This document shows positions 6,585 to 12,523 of a DNA stretch of 12,523 nucleotides, one piece after another. The number at the start of each line of letters is the position of its first letter. Position 1 is the stretch's first letter. The translations under genes and the position numbers were made by a program. Below the pieces are notes generated by a model. It was given only the letters and a program-made list of their open reading frames with translations. It did no database searches and was not told the origin of the DNA. Where the stretch lies: contig CAYMLL010000237.1 in assembly GCA_964390645.1 (NCBI GenBank), positions 1-12,523 on the forward strand, in the 5' to 3' direction. This DNA comes from CAYMLL01 sp964390645. GTDB lineage: Bacteria; Planctomycetota; UBA8108.

Positions 6585-7886
6585 TCACCTCTCCCAGACC
6601 GCCCCGTTCGGGAACGCGTGCGCGTCCAGCGACTCTTCCTTCATCGTCACGCCGTAGCCGGGCGCGACGGGCGGCATGTAGCGGCCGTTCTTCATCGCCA
6701 CCGGGTGCACGAAGTGCTCGTGGAGGTGATCGACGAACTCGGCGACGCGCCCCTCGAGAGAGCCGCTGACGCAAATGTAGTCGACCAGCGCGAGGTGTTG
6801 CACGTGCTCGCAGAGGCCGACGCCGCCGGCATGGAGGCAGACCGGCACTCCGGCCTTCGCTGCCAGCAGCAGCACTGCCAGAACCTCGTTGACGCCACCG
6901 AGGCGGCAGGAGTCCGCTTGCAGGAACTGGATGGCATCCGCTTGCAGGAACTGCTTGAACAGGACGCGATTCTGACAGCACTCGCCGGTTGCGACGCCGA
7001 TCGGACGGATCGCGCGTGCGATCGCGGCGTGGCCGAGTACGTCGTCGGGGCTGGTGGGCTCCTCGATCCACCACGGCTCGAACTCCGCGAGGTGGCGCAT
7101 GTGGTCGATCGCCTCGTCGACATCCCATATCTGGTTCGCGTCCATCATCAGCTTGCGATCGGGCCCGATCTCTTCGCGGATGATGCGCGCCCGACGGACG
7201 TCGTCCTCGACGTCGCGTCCGACCTTGATCTTGAAGTGTGACCAGCCTTCGGCCATCGAATCCTGGCAGAGCTTGCGCAGCTTCTCGTCGGAGTACCCGA
7301 GCCAGCCGGTCGACGTCGTGTACGCGGGGTAGCCGTCGCGCATCATCTCCGCAACGCGCTCGGACTTCGTCGACTCGTGACGCCGGAGCATGTCGAGCGC
7401 CTCGTCCGGCGTCAGCATGTCCGTGACGTACCTGAAGTCGATACAAGCGACGAGCTCCTCGGAGCTCATCTCGGCCAGCAACCGCCACAGCGGCTTGCGC
7501 GCGGTCTTGGCGAGCAGGTCCCAGACCGCGTTGACGATGGCGGCGGATGCCAGATGCACCGCGCCTTTCTCGGGTCCGAGCCAGCGCAGCTGACTGTCGC
7601 CCGTGACGCGTTGCCAGAAGGCACGCGGATCGCTGCGAACCTCCATGAGGTCGAGCCCGACGACAAAGGGCCGCCAGGCCTCGATGGCCGCGACACAGAC
7701 CTCCGTGCCCCGGCCGATCGTGAACGCGAGCCCGTGTCCGCAAAGCCTGTCAGGTCCGTCGGTTCTCAGCTCGACGTAGGCGGCGGAGTAGTCCGGGTCC
7801 GGGTTCATGGCGTCCGAGCCGGCGAGCGTTCTGGACGTGGGAAACCGGATGTCGCGAACGACGAGCTCCGTGATCGAAGTGGTCAT
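6585..7886 (-). CDS. fucD: L-fuconate dehydratase (enolase superfamily, ENOSF1/FucD-like)
   Basis: Cytoplasmic Mg2+-dependent enzyme predicted to convert L-fuconate to 2-keto-3-deoxy-L-fuconate in non-phosphorylating L-fucose breakdown. It has 433 aa, close to bacterial FucD and human ENOSF1 (about 440). Family-specific strings: SDAMNPDPDYSAAYVELRTD near 24-43, TGDSQLRWLGPEKG at 95-108, and WIEEPTSPDDVLGHAAI at 273-289. Active-site residues are all present: K219 and K221 (FKIKVG), metal ligands D249 (MDANQ), E275 and E302, general acid/base H352 (HAGGVGLCE) with D325. These sit one residue beyond the positions I recall for the Xanthomonas enzyme. The frame is open far upstream (to 8285), but the start is set at ATG 7886, where homology begins, although no clear ribosome site precedes it. 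No other fucose-pathway gene is nearby. An exact internal duplication encodes QFLQAD twice (312-317 and 320-325). Confidence 0.93.
   Translation of the reverse strand: MTTSITELVVRDIRFPTSRTLAGSDAMNPDPDYSAAYVELRTDGPDRLCGHGLAFTIGRGTEVCVAAIEAWRPFVVGLDLMEVRSDPRAFWQRVTGDSQLRWLGPEKGAVHLASAAIVNAVWDLLAKTARKPLWRLLAEMSSEELVACIDFRYVTDMLTPDEALDMLRRHESTKSERVAEMMRDGYPAYTTSTGWLGYSDEKLRKLCQDSMAEGWSHFKIKVGRDVEDDVRRARIIREEIGPDRKLMMDANQIWDVDEAIDHMRHLAEFEPWWIEEPTSPDDVLGHAAIARAIRPIGVATGECCQNRVLFKQFLQADAIQFLQADSCRLGGVNEVLAVLLLAAKAGVPVCLHAGGVGLCEHVQHLALVDYICVSGSLEGRVAEFVDHLHEHFVHPVAMKNGRYMPPVAPGYGVTMKEESLDAHAFPNGAVWER
6913..6953 (-). repeat. Exact 17-nt direct repeat inside the dehydratase gene
   Basis: TCCGCTTGCAGGAACTG on the + strand occurs at 6913-6929 and again at 6937-6953, a 24-nt (8-codon) offset. 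In the protein this gives QFLQAD twice with identical codons, including CAA, which looks uncommon in this gene. The second protein copy ends on the catalytic D325. Confidence 0.9.
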
Positions 7887-7961
7887 GGACAGGCGTTGTC
7901 GGGAACCTCGGTGGGGCACCGGCGAGTCGGGGGCGCGACAGGCTCTCGTGTGGCGCTCGCG

Positions 7962-7970
7962 ACTGTACCA
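7962..7970 (-). promoter_or_regulatory. Candidate extended -10 promoter for the dehydratase
   Basis: On the - strand this reads TGGTACAGT, a TGn extended -10 with two mismatches to TATAAT, about 76 nt before the ATG. No recognisable -35 lies at the right distance. It is placed in the spacer between divergent genes, but could occur by chance. Confidence 0.2.
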
Positions 7971-8078
7971 GCGCTTTGACGAGAATGCGAGGATGCGCGG
8001 CCGGCCCCGGGCTTGCGCAGGTCCACGGGAGGAGCTTCGCCGGACGCTCGCGACGGTGTACTCGTGAGCGGTCCGGGC

Positions 8079-8087
8079 TGATAGAAT
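8079..8087 (+). promoter_or_regulatory. Extended -10 promoter for the acetyltransferase-like gene
   Basis: TGATAGAAT matches the extended -10 consensus TGnTATAAT with one mismatch and stands out in GC-rich surroundings. Transcription would begin near 8094, upstream of both candidate starts (8111 and 8132). No good -35 is visible, as is common for extended -10 promoters. Its position in the divergent spacer fits. Confidence 0.4.
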
Positions 8088-8131
8088 CCGGGCAGACGTC
8101 CCTCTGCCTCGTGCCCCTGTCGAGAATCCAC

Positions 8132-8986
8132 GTGGAACGTGATCCGCTCGCGTCGCCGGCGCCCGACTCCCGTGCCGCCGAGGTCTTCCTGCGCCACTTC
8201 GGTATCTCCTCCGCCCCGCCGAGCGTCGAGCTGCTGTCGCGCGTCGCCGGGGCCTTCGGGCGCATCCCTTACGAGAACCTGACAAAGATCCTCAAGCAGG
8301 AGCGCGAGGGGAGGAGCGCGCGCGCCAGGCGACATGCCGAGGAGGTTGTCCTCGAGCACACGAGACTCGGTACCGGCGGCACCTGCTTCTCGCTGACCGC
8401 CACCCTGCTTCACGTGCTTCGTGCGCTCGGCTTTGACGCCGAGCCGATACTCGCGAACCGTCCCTACGGCGAGAACACGCACAGCGCCGTCCTCGTGCAG
8501 GTCGACGGGCGGCCTTGCCTTCTCGACCCGGGCTACCTGATCGTCCAGCCGATCGCGCTCGATCCAGGGGATTGTCGCGAACGCCGGGTCGTGACGGAGT
8601 TCAACGAGCTCGTTCTGACATCGCACGAGGGCGGCTCGCGCCTGGATCTCTCGACCGTACAGGGGGGAAGTCGCAGCTACCGGCTGACCTTCAAGACGGA
8701 CCCCGCCGACCGCGAGGAGTTTCTGGGCGCGTGGGACGCGTCGTTCGACTGGGACATGATGCGGTACCCGCTGCTGACGCGGGTTGTCGATGGACGCCAG
8801 CTCTATTTGCAGGACCATCGGTTTCAGACCCGCGACAGGGACGGCGTCGAGCGTCGCGTCGTCGACCCTGGCGACCTGACGCGCGAGATCGCGAGCGGGT
8901 TCGGGGTCGATGCGAGCGTCGCCGCGCGCGCTCTCGCGGCCCTTAATCGACGAGGAGAAGGCGATGGACGCGCTGCCCGATCCTGA
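8132..8986 (+). CDS. Arylamine N-acetyltransferase-like protein (NAT fold)
   Basis: Predicted cytoplasmic enzyme with a Cys-His-Asp triad like that of arylamine N-acetyltransferases, which move an acetyl group from acetyl-CoA to aromatic amines. It has 284 aa from this start, usual for NATs. Visible marks: RIPYENLTKIL at 44-54 (NATs have IPFENL), catalytic C85 in GTGGTCFS, H117 in NTHSAVLV, and D132 in LLDPGY. The His-Asp spacing of 15 equals that of classic NATs. It is divergent: the usual R-G-G-x-C-F-E is changed to T-G-G-T-C-F-S, and the C-terminal third is not typical, so the substrate and even acetyl-CoA use are uncertain. The start is unclear. GTG 8132 (GAGAA 5 nt upstream) leaves about 15 residues before homology begins, and GTG 8111 is the alternative. 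The gene overlaps the next by 23 nt. Confidence 0.8.
   Translation: MERDPLASPAPDSRAAEVFLRHFGISSAPPSVELLSRVAGAFGRIPYENLTKILKQEREGRSARARRHAEEVVLEHTRLGTGGTCFSLTATLLHVLRALGFDAEPILANRPYGENTHSAVLVQVDGRPCLLDPGYLIVQPIALDPGDCRERRVVTEFNELVLTSHEGGSRLDLSTVQGGSRSYRLTFKTDPADREEFLGAWDASFDWDMMRYPLLTRVVDGRQLYLQDHRFQTRDRDGVERRVVDPGDLTREIASGFGVDASVAARALAALNRRGEGDGRAARS
8952..8957 (+). promoter_or_regulatory. Strong ribosome binding site for the DUF4416 gene
   Basis: GAGGAG lies 6 nt before ATG 8964, inside the end of the preceding gene. It fixes the start at 8964, not at the in-frame codon at 8910, and implies coupled translation. Confidence 0.7.
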
Positions 8987-9494
8987 GCCGGTCAAGCTTC
9001 TCATCGCGGTGCTGTTTTCTCACGAGCCGTCCCTCGATGCCGCGCTCTCGATGGCGGCGTCGAGCTGGGGCCCTCTCGACCATCGGAGCGAGGACCGACA
9101 CTTCGACGTGACGGACTACTACGAGAGCGAGATGGGGCCGCTCCTTCACCGCAGGATCGTCAGCTTCTACCGGCTCGTCTCACCGGACGTCTTGCCGCGG
9201 GCGAAGCGGGAGTGCGTCGAGATCGAGGGCGCTCACCGGGAGGACGGAGAGCGTCGCGTCAACCTCGACGTCGGCTATCTCGACCACAACAAGGTCGTGC
9301 TCGCATCGACGAAGCCGGCCGGCCAGAAGGTCTACCTCGAGGGCGGCGTCTGGGCCGACATCCAGGGCCGCTACACGAAGGAACGCTACGCGCCTCTGGA
9401 TTGGACCTTTCCCGACTTCGCAGACGGTCGCTACGACACGGATCTGGCACGCATCCGCGCTCGATATCTGGAACAGCTGCGCAAGGGAGGCTGA
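8964..9494 (+). CDS. DUF4416 family protein
   Basis: A 176-aa protein of the DUF4416 family, whose function is not known. Family marks are: an N-terminal PVKLLIAVLFS strand at 8-18; HFDVTDYYESEMGP near 46-59; RRVNLDVGYLDHNKVVLAST near 98-117, the most conserved block; then KVYLEGGVWADI and a C-terminal APLDWTFPDF before a helix ending in YLEQLRKGG. Length is as expected for the family, and no signal or membrane segment is seen. Family members are sometimes labelled GTP-binding proteins, but I see no P-loop here and would not use that name. It overlaps the acetyltransferase-like gene by 23 nt, so the two are co-translated. Nothing in the sequence says how they relate in function. Confidence 0.9.
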   Translation: MDALPDPEPVKLLIAVLFSHEPSLDAALSMAASSWGPLDHRSEDRHFDVTDYYESEMGPLLHRRIVSFYRLVSPDVLPRAKRECVEIEGAHREDGERRVNLDVGYLDHNKVVLASTKPAGQKVYLEGGVWADIQGRYTKERYAPLDWTFPDFADGRYDTDLARIRARYLEQLRKGG

Positions 9495-9645
9495 TCCCCG
9501 TCAGACCACGTCTGGAACCCGCCGACCGGCGTCTTCTCGCGGGCTGCTCGTCTCCACGCCCTGCTGTCCTCGGGGACGAGGAGTCGGGTGAGGGTCGACA
9601 TCGACGGTCAAGCCGATCGGCAGTACTGTACGGCGCCGCGACAGG

Positions 9646-9681
9646 AGCCGGAACGGCTGCGTCGGAAGCGACGAACGCAGC
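9646..9681. terminator. GC hairpins in the convergent spacer
   Basis: The 226-nt gap 9495-9720 between the convergent DUF4416 and exporter genes has no gene I can support. Two overlapping, mutually exclusive stems occur here: AGCCG/CGGCT with a GAA loop (9646-9658), and GCTGCGT/ACGCAGC (9656-9662 with 9675-9681). A smaller stem, CAGAC/GTCTG, lies at 9502-9514, just after the DUF4416 stop. None has a T-run, so intrinsic termination is only a guess from position. Confidence 0.22.
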
Positions 9682-9720
9682 GACACGGGCACGCCGACCG
9701 AGATCCCGTCGAGTGCGTTG

Positions 9721-12048
9721 TCAGCTCTTCCGATCGAGGTCGGTGCTTCTCGAGAGCGTCGGCACGAGGAGCGCGGTTGTCACGAACACCGCCGTCACCG
9801 CGAGCGCTACCGCGATCATCACGTGGGAGACAGTGACGAGCCGCGCTGGCGCGAAGATGAGGAAGGCAACGGCGTCGGTGATCGCGGCGAGCGTGATCGC
9901 CCGGCCCGTTGTCATCCAGAGATCCCGCTGCTTGCTCGGGGCCGTCTCTCCCACGATCTCCCGGTCGAGCCGGTCGGCCCTCAGACGGCACAGCATGTGG
10001 AGGCCGTAGTCACTGCCTATGCAGACGACGAAGACCAGCGGAAACAGGAGGAACACCGACACGTAGATGTCGGCCAGCCCGATGAGCACGTACCACAGCG
10101 CCAGACTGACGAGGACGAGCAGACCGACGAGGAGCACCGCACGCAACCGACGCAGGAAGACCGCCGTGAGGAGCAACACGACCACGAAGGAGACGAGGCC
10201 GGTGCGGGCGATCCAATCGAGGCTGTACGTCGAGAAGAGGTACGCCATCGTGCGATAGCCGAGGAAGGAGACGTCGAGGTCCGAGTTGGCCGACTCCTCC
10301 TGGACGATCGTCTCGAGATCGTTCCAGAGCCGCTCGACGATCTCGGGGTCGTTCCCCGGATCACCGCCGAGGAGGAGAACGGTCGCGATGTCCCCTTCGG
10401 ACGACACGAAGATACCGGCGAGTGGCGAGAGGACGGGATCTTCGTGAAGCGCGTCGATCGCGTCGCGCAGGTCCGTGCCGTCGCGCTGCGGGGCAATTAG
10501 CGTACGCGGCCGCGCGAACGCGATCAGGTCCGGAGCGCCGATCGTGTGGAAGGCGCCGACCGGTCCCTCGGACCGCACGATTCGTTGCTGAATCCTCCGC
10601 AGCGTGTCGATCGACCCGTGCCGCGTCATGTCGCCGCGTGCGATGATGATCTCGGGAAACGCGCCACCGCACTTCTCGCGGATGCGCCGCGTCACCCGTG
10701 CGATGCCCTCGTCGGCCGGATAGTGACCGTCGACCGTGTCGAGCAAGACGACGGGCTTGCCGACGACGAGAAAGCCGGCGGCAAGGGCCACGAAGAAGAT
10801 GGCGTTGGCGGCCACGCGTCGTCTGCGAAGACGGCGTGCGCCGCCCGCGACGACCCTACCGAAGGCGTCCGACATCCTGCTGCCACCACCGGCGCCGAGA
10901 AGAGGCAGCGTGAGGATCGCCAGCAGCGCCAGGCTTACCATGCCCACGGCGGCGTGAAGACCGAGAGCCGCCATTCCGGGGCTGTCCGAGAAGACGAGGA
11001 CGAGGAGACCCGCAGCCGTGGTCACCGTTGTCAGGAACACCGCCGTCGTGGAGCTGCGTCCGACGCGATCGAGAACCGCCTGGCGGGACTCGCCGTCGGC
11101 GAGCCGGTCCGACGTCTCGACCGAGATGAGGATCGCGTAGTCGATGCCACAGCCGAGAACCAGGGGCACGAGCGCGATCGTCACGATGTTGAGCGTCGCG
11201 TCGCACCATCCCATGAATCCGAGCGTCCAGATCGTCCCGACGAGGAGGAGTCCGAGTACGAGCATCGCCGCGCGCAGGTCGCCGAGGATGAGACGCAGGA
11301 TCAGAGCCAGCACGACGAGCGCGACCGGCGCGCAGGTCGCCAGATCGCGCAGCAGGATGCGATCGATCAGCGCCGTTCCCGATGCCAGTCCGGTCGGCAC
11401 CAGAAGGTCGTCACGGAAGAGGTCGTGCTGTCTGTCGTCGTCGTTCGCGTACTCCTGCAGCGCCTCGGCGAGCCGTCTTCCGACGTCGCGCGCCTCGCTC
11501 GACAGAGCCGGCGCGTCGTAGAGCATCGACAGGACGGTGCCGCTTCCGTCCTCCGCAAGGAAGGCGTCGACGTATCCTCTCGCGAGGGTGCGGAGCCCGG
11601 CGAGGAGGAGTCGCGTCGCGCCCGGGGATGAGGGCAGCGGATCCGTCGTCGAGCCGCCACCGGGGAGCTTCGCGCGTGCCGCTTGCAGCAGCGGCAGCAG
11701 GCCGAACTGACCGCGGATCTCGGGAACGCGCCTCTCGAGGTGCAGGACGAGCTCCTCCTGCGCGAGGAGCGACTCGTGGTCGGTAATCTTCCGGACGCCT
11801 GCCGCACGCGCCTTCTCCGGGTCGAGCTCGAGCCACACGAGCTCCTGGTTGACGGCGCCGTCGAGGCGCTCGAAGAGACCGCGAAAGGCGACGACGTGCG
11901 GGTCGCGCTGTGGTAGCCAGTCCAGCACCCCGGTCTCTACACGCAGGTGGATCAGCCCGCAGGCGAGCACTCCGCTGACAAGGAACAGCGTGAGGAGGAG
12001 CGGTCGCCGGTGCCGCGATGCCAGGTGTACGACAGGTGCGAGATCCAT
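9721..12048 (-). CDS. RND superfamily (MMPL/HpnN-like) exporter
   Basis: Inner-membrane, proton-driven exporter of 775 aa with the internal duplication of MMPL proteins: one membrane helix, a large periplasmic loop, then five helices, twice over. Approximate segments: TM1 16-34, loop 35-235, TM2-6 between 238 and 384, TM7 413-430, loop 431-613, TM8-12 between 615 and 763. The two proton-relay motifs are present and equivalent: GCGIDYAILI with D303-Y304 in TM4, and CIGSDYGLHM with D680-Y681 in TM10. Substrates of related proteins are mostly lipids (hopanoids, mycolates, aryl polyenes), so a hydrophobic cargo is likely but unproven. At 775 aa it is shorter than the RND multidrug pumps (over 1000 aa), and no fusion protein or outer-membrane channel gene is seen. 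The ATG lies 9 nt after the stop of an SRPBCC gene, so they probably share a transcript. Confidence 0.92.
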   Translation of the reverse strand: MDLAPVVHLASRHRRPLLLTLFLVSGVLACGLIHLRVETGVLDWLPQRDPHVVAFRGLFERLDGAVNQELVWLELDPEKARAAGVRKITDHESLLAQEELVLHLERRVPEIRGQFGLLPLLQAARAKLPGGGSTTDPLPSSPGATRLLLAGLRTLARGYVDAFLAEDGSGTVLSMLYDAPALSSEARDVGRRLAEALQEYANDDDRQHDLFRDDLLVPTGLASGTALIDRILLRDLATCAPVALVVLALILRLILGDLRAAMLVLGLLLVGTIWTLGFMGWCDATLNIVTIALVPLVLGCGIDYAILISVETSDRLADGESRQAVLDRVGRSSTTAVFLTTVTTAAGLLVLVFSDSPGMAALGLHAAVGMVSLALLAILTLPLLGAGGGSRMSDAFGRVVAGGARRLRRRRVAANAIFFVALAAGFLVVGKPVVLLDTVDGHYPADEGIARVTRRIREKCGGAFPEIIIARGDMTRHGSIDTLRRIQQRIVRSEGPVGAFHTIGAPDLIAFARPRTLIAPQRDGTDLRDAIDALHEDPVLSPLAGIFVSSEGDIATVLLLGGDPGNDPEIVERLWNDLETIVQEESANSDLDVSFLGYRTMAYLFSTYSLDWIARTGLVSFVVVLLLTAVFLRRLRAVLLVGLLVLVSLALWYVLIGLADIYVSVFLLFPLVFVVCIGSDYGLHMLCRLRADRLDREIVGETAPSKQRDLWMTTGRAITLAAITDAVAFLIFAPARLVTVSHVMIAVALAVTAVFVTTALLVPTLSRSTDLDRKS

Positions 12049-12057
12049 GAGCTGCTG

Positions 12058-12523
12058 CTAGGACCTCGTCACCACGACGTCGGCGCCGAAGTGGCGGCCG
12101 ACGTCCTCGAGGTAGCGCTCGAGCGTGCGGTGGTACCCGAGGACGAAGAGCGTGAGGGTGCGGAACACCGCGCTCCGGATCTCGCCGTCCTCGGTGATCG
12201 ACACACGGCACGCGCCGTCGTCCTGCACGAGCGTGCATGTCCACATGCGGCCGGAGGGGAGCTCGTCGTCGCCGACCCGCTTCACGAGTCGGTTCGGGGG
12301 ATCGGCCTCGACGAGCTCTAGCGTCGATCGACCGAGCTCACCGTGCTCGACCCACGACGTGCGTCCGTCGCCGCCGTCGATCCGCTCGACCCTCTCGAGG
12401 TCCGTGCGCCACGTCGCGCCGCTGTCGAAGTTCGCGATGAGGGCGAAGACCGCGTTCGGCGGCGCCGGGATCGTCGCGGCGCAGGTCGCGGTGTGCCGCT
12501 CGGGGATGAAGAGGCCGATGCCG
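12058..12523 (-). CDS. SRPBCC (START-like) family protein, 5' end outside the window
   Basis: The - strand frame is open from the right edge to TAG at 12058-12060, giving 154 residues without the true N terminus. A GTG at 12285 would make a 75-aa protein, but the fold clearly begins earlier: LFIPERHTATCAATIPAPPN, then AVFALIANFDSGATWRTDLERVE, which is the start of an SRPBCC/polyketide-cyclase-like domain (strand, then the helix and Trp that follow it). The tail TLTLFVLGYHRTLERYLEDVGRHF fits the long C-terminal helix of this fold. The residues at the edge (GIGLFIPERH) resemble the end of an N-terminal membrane helix seen in many relatives, so the protein may be membrane-anchored (inference). 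SRPBCC domains bind hydrophobic ligands in a deep pocket. The neighbour is an MMPL exporter 9 nt downstream, so a shared lipid-like substrate is possible. Confidence 0.75.
   Translation of the reverse strand, partial: GIGLFIPERHTATCAATIPAPPNAVFALIANFDSGATWRTDLERVERIDGGDGRTSWVEHGELGRSTLELVEADPPNRLVKRVGDDELPSGRMWTCTLVQDDGACRVSITEDGEIRSAVFRTLTLFVLGYHRTLERYLEDVGRHFGADVVVTRS

Noticed and set aside
7976..8131. 52-residue N-terminal extension of the NAT-like frame
   Set aside because: Arg/Gly-rich, covers the candidate promoter at 8079-8087, and makes the protein longer than the family.
7887..8285. 133-residue N-terminal extension of the dehydratase frame
   Set aside because: Arg/Ser/Ala-rich sequence without homology. 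The FucD fold and normal length begin at ATG 7886.
7883..9004. 373-aa open frame on the - strand
   Set aside because: Antisense to the NAT-like gene and running into fucD. No domain, while the + strand frame has a complete catalytic triad.
8964..9494. Label as GTP-binding protein
   Set aside because: No P-loop or NKxD-type motif is visible. The name seems to be an inherited mislabel for DUF4416.
9495..9720. Possible small gene in the convergent spacer
   Set aside because: Short frames here have no ribosome site, no family pattern and are arginine-rich. Only hairpins without T-runs are seen.
10546..11631. 361-aa open frame on the + strand
   Set aside because: Antisense to the membrane exporter. 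Extremely charged (R, E, D, H), as expected from reverse reading of hydrophobic codons.

Overview
The window is a dense, GC-rich (by eye about two thirds G+C) bacterial chromosomal segment with strongly G/C-ending codons. There are ten protein-coding genes, one of them cut by the right edge. I see no RNA genes, insertion sequences, CRISPR arrays or prophage genes. A lipobox on one peptidase, a Sec signal on its partner and an RND/MMPL exporter point to a cell with an envelope typical of diderm bacteria. Gene content (tandem M16 peptidases, DUF4416, an ENOSF1-like L-fuconate dehydratase, an IGHMBP2-type helicase) would fit a poorly cultured GC-rich lineage such as Acidobacteriota, Myxococcota, Planctomycetota or Eisenbacteria-like phyla, but the sequence alone does not decide this.

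Left block (67-6461, all + strand, gaps from -4 to 31 nt, probably one operon): a secreted catalytic M16 zinc peptidase; a lipoprotein M16 subunit without zinc ligands, coupled by ATGA; nicotinamidase PncA; an ADP-ribosylglycohydrolase; and a Upf1/IGHMBP2-type superfamily 1 helicase. The two M16 subunits carry complementary half-sites: HxxEH in the first, the R/Y substrate-binding pair in the second. They should work as a heterodimer at the envelope. PncA and the ADP-ribosylglycohydrolase both handle breakdown products of NAD+-consuming ADP-ribosylation. The helicase sits 7 nt behind the hydrolase.

Middle: L-fuconate dehydratase (6585-7886, - strand) faces the helicase tail to tail. It is divergent from a two-gene + strand unit (8132-9494) made of an arylamine N-acetyltransferase-like enzyme and a DUF4416 protein that overlap by 23 nt. 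The 245-nt divergent spacer holds a good extended -10 promoter for the acetyltransferase-like gene and a weaker candidate for the dehydratase.

Right block (9721-12523, - strand): a gene for an SRPBCC (START-like) protein that enters from the right edge, then 9 nt later a 775-aa RND/MMPL-family exporter. The unit converges on the DUF4416 gene across a 226-nt spacer that holds only GC hairpins.

No defence, secondary-metabolite or mobile system is evident. The most interesting associations are the nicotinamidase/ADP-ribosylhydrolase/helicase trio, the complementary M16 pair, and an exact 17-nt duplication lying on an active-site aspartate of the dehydratase.
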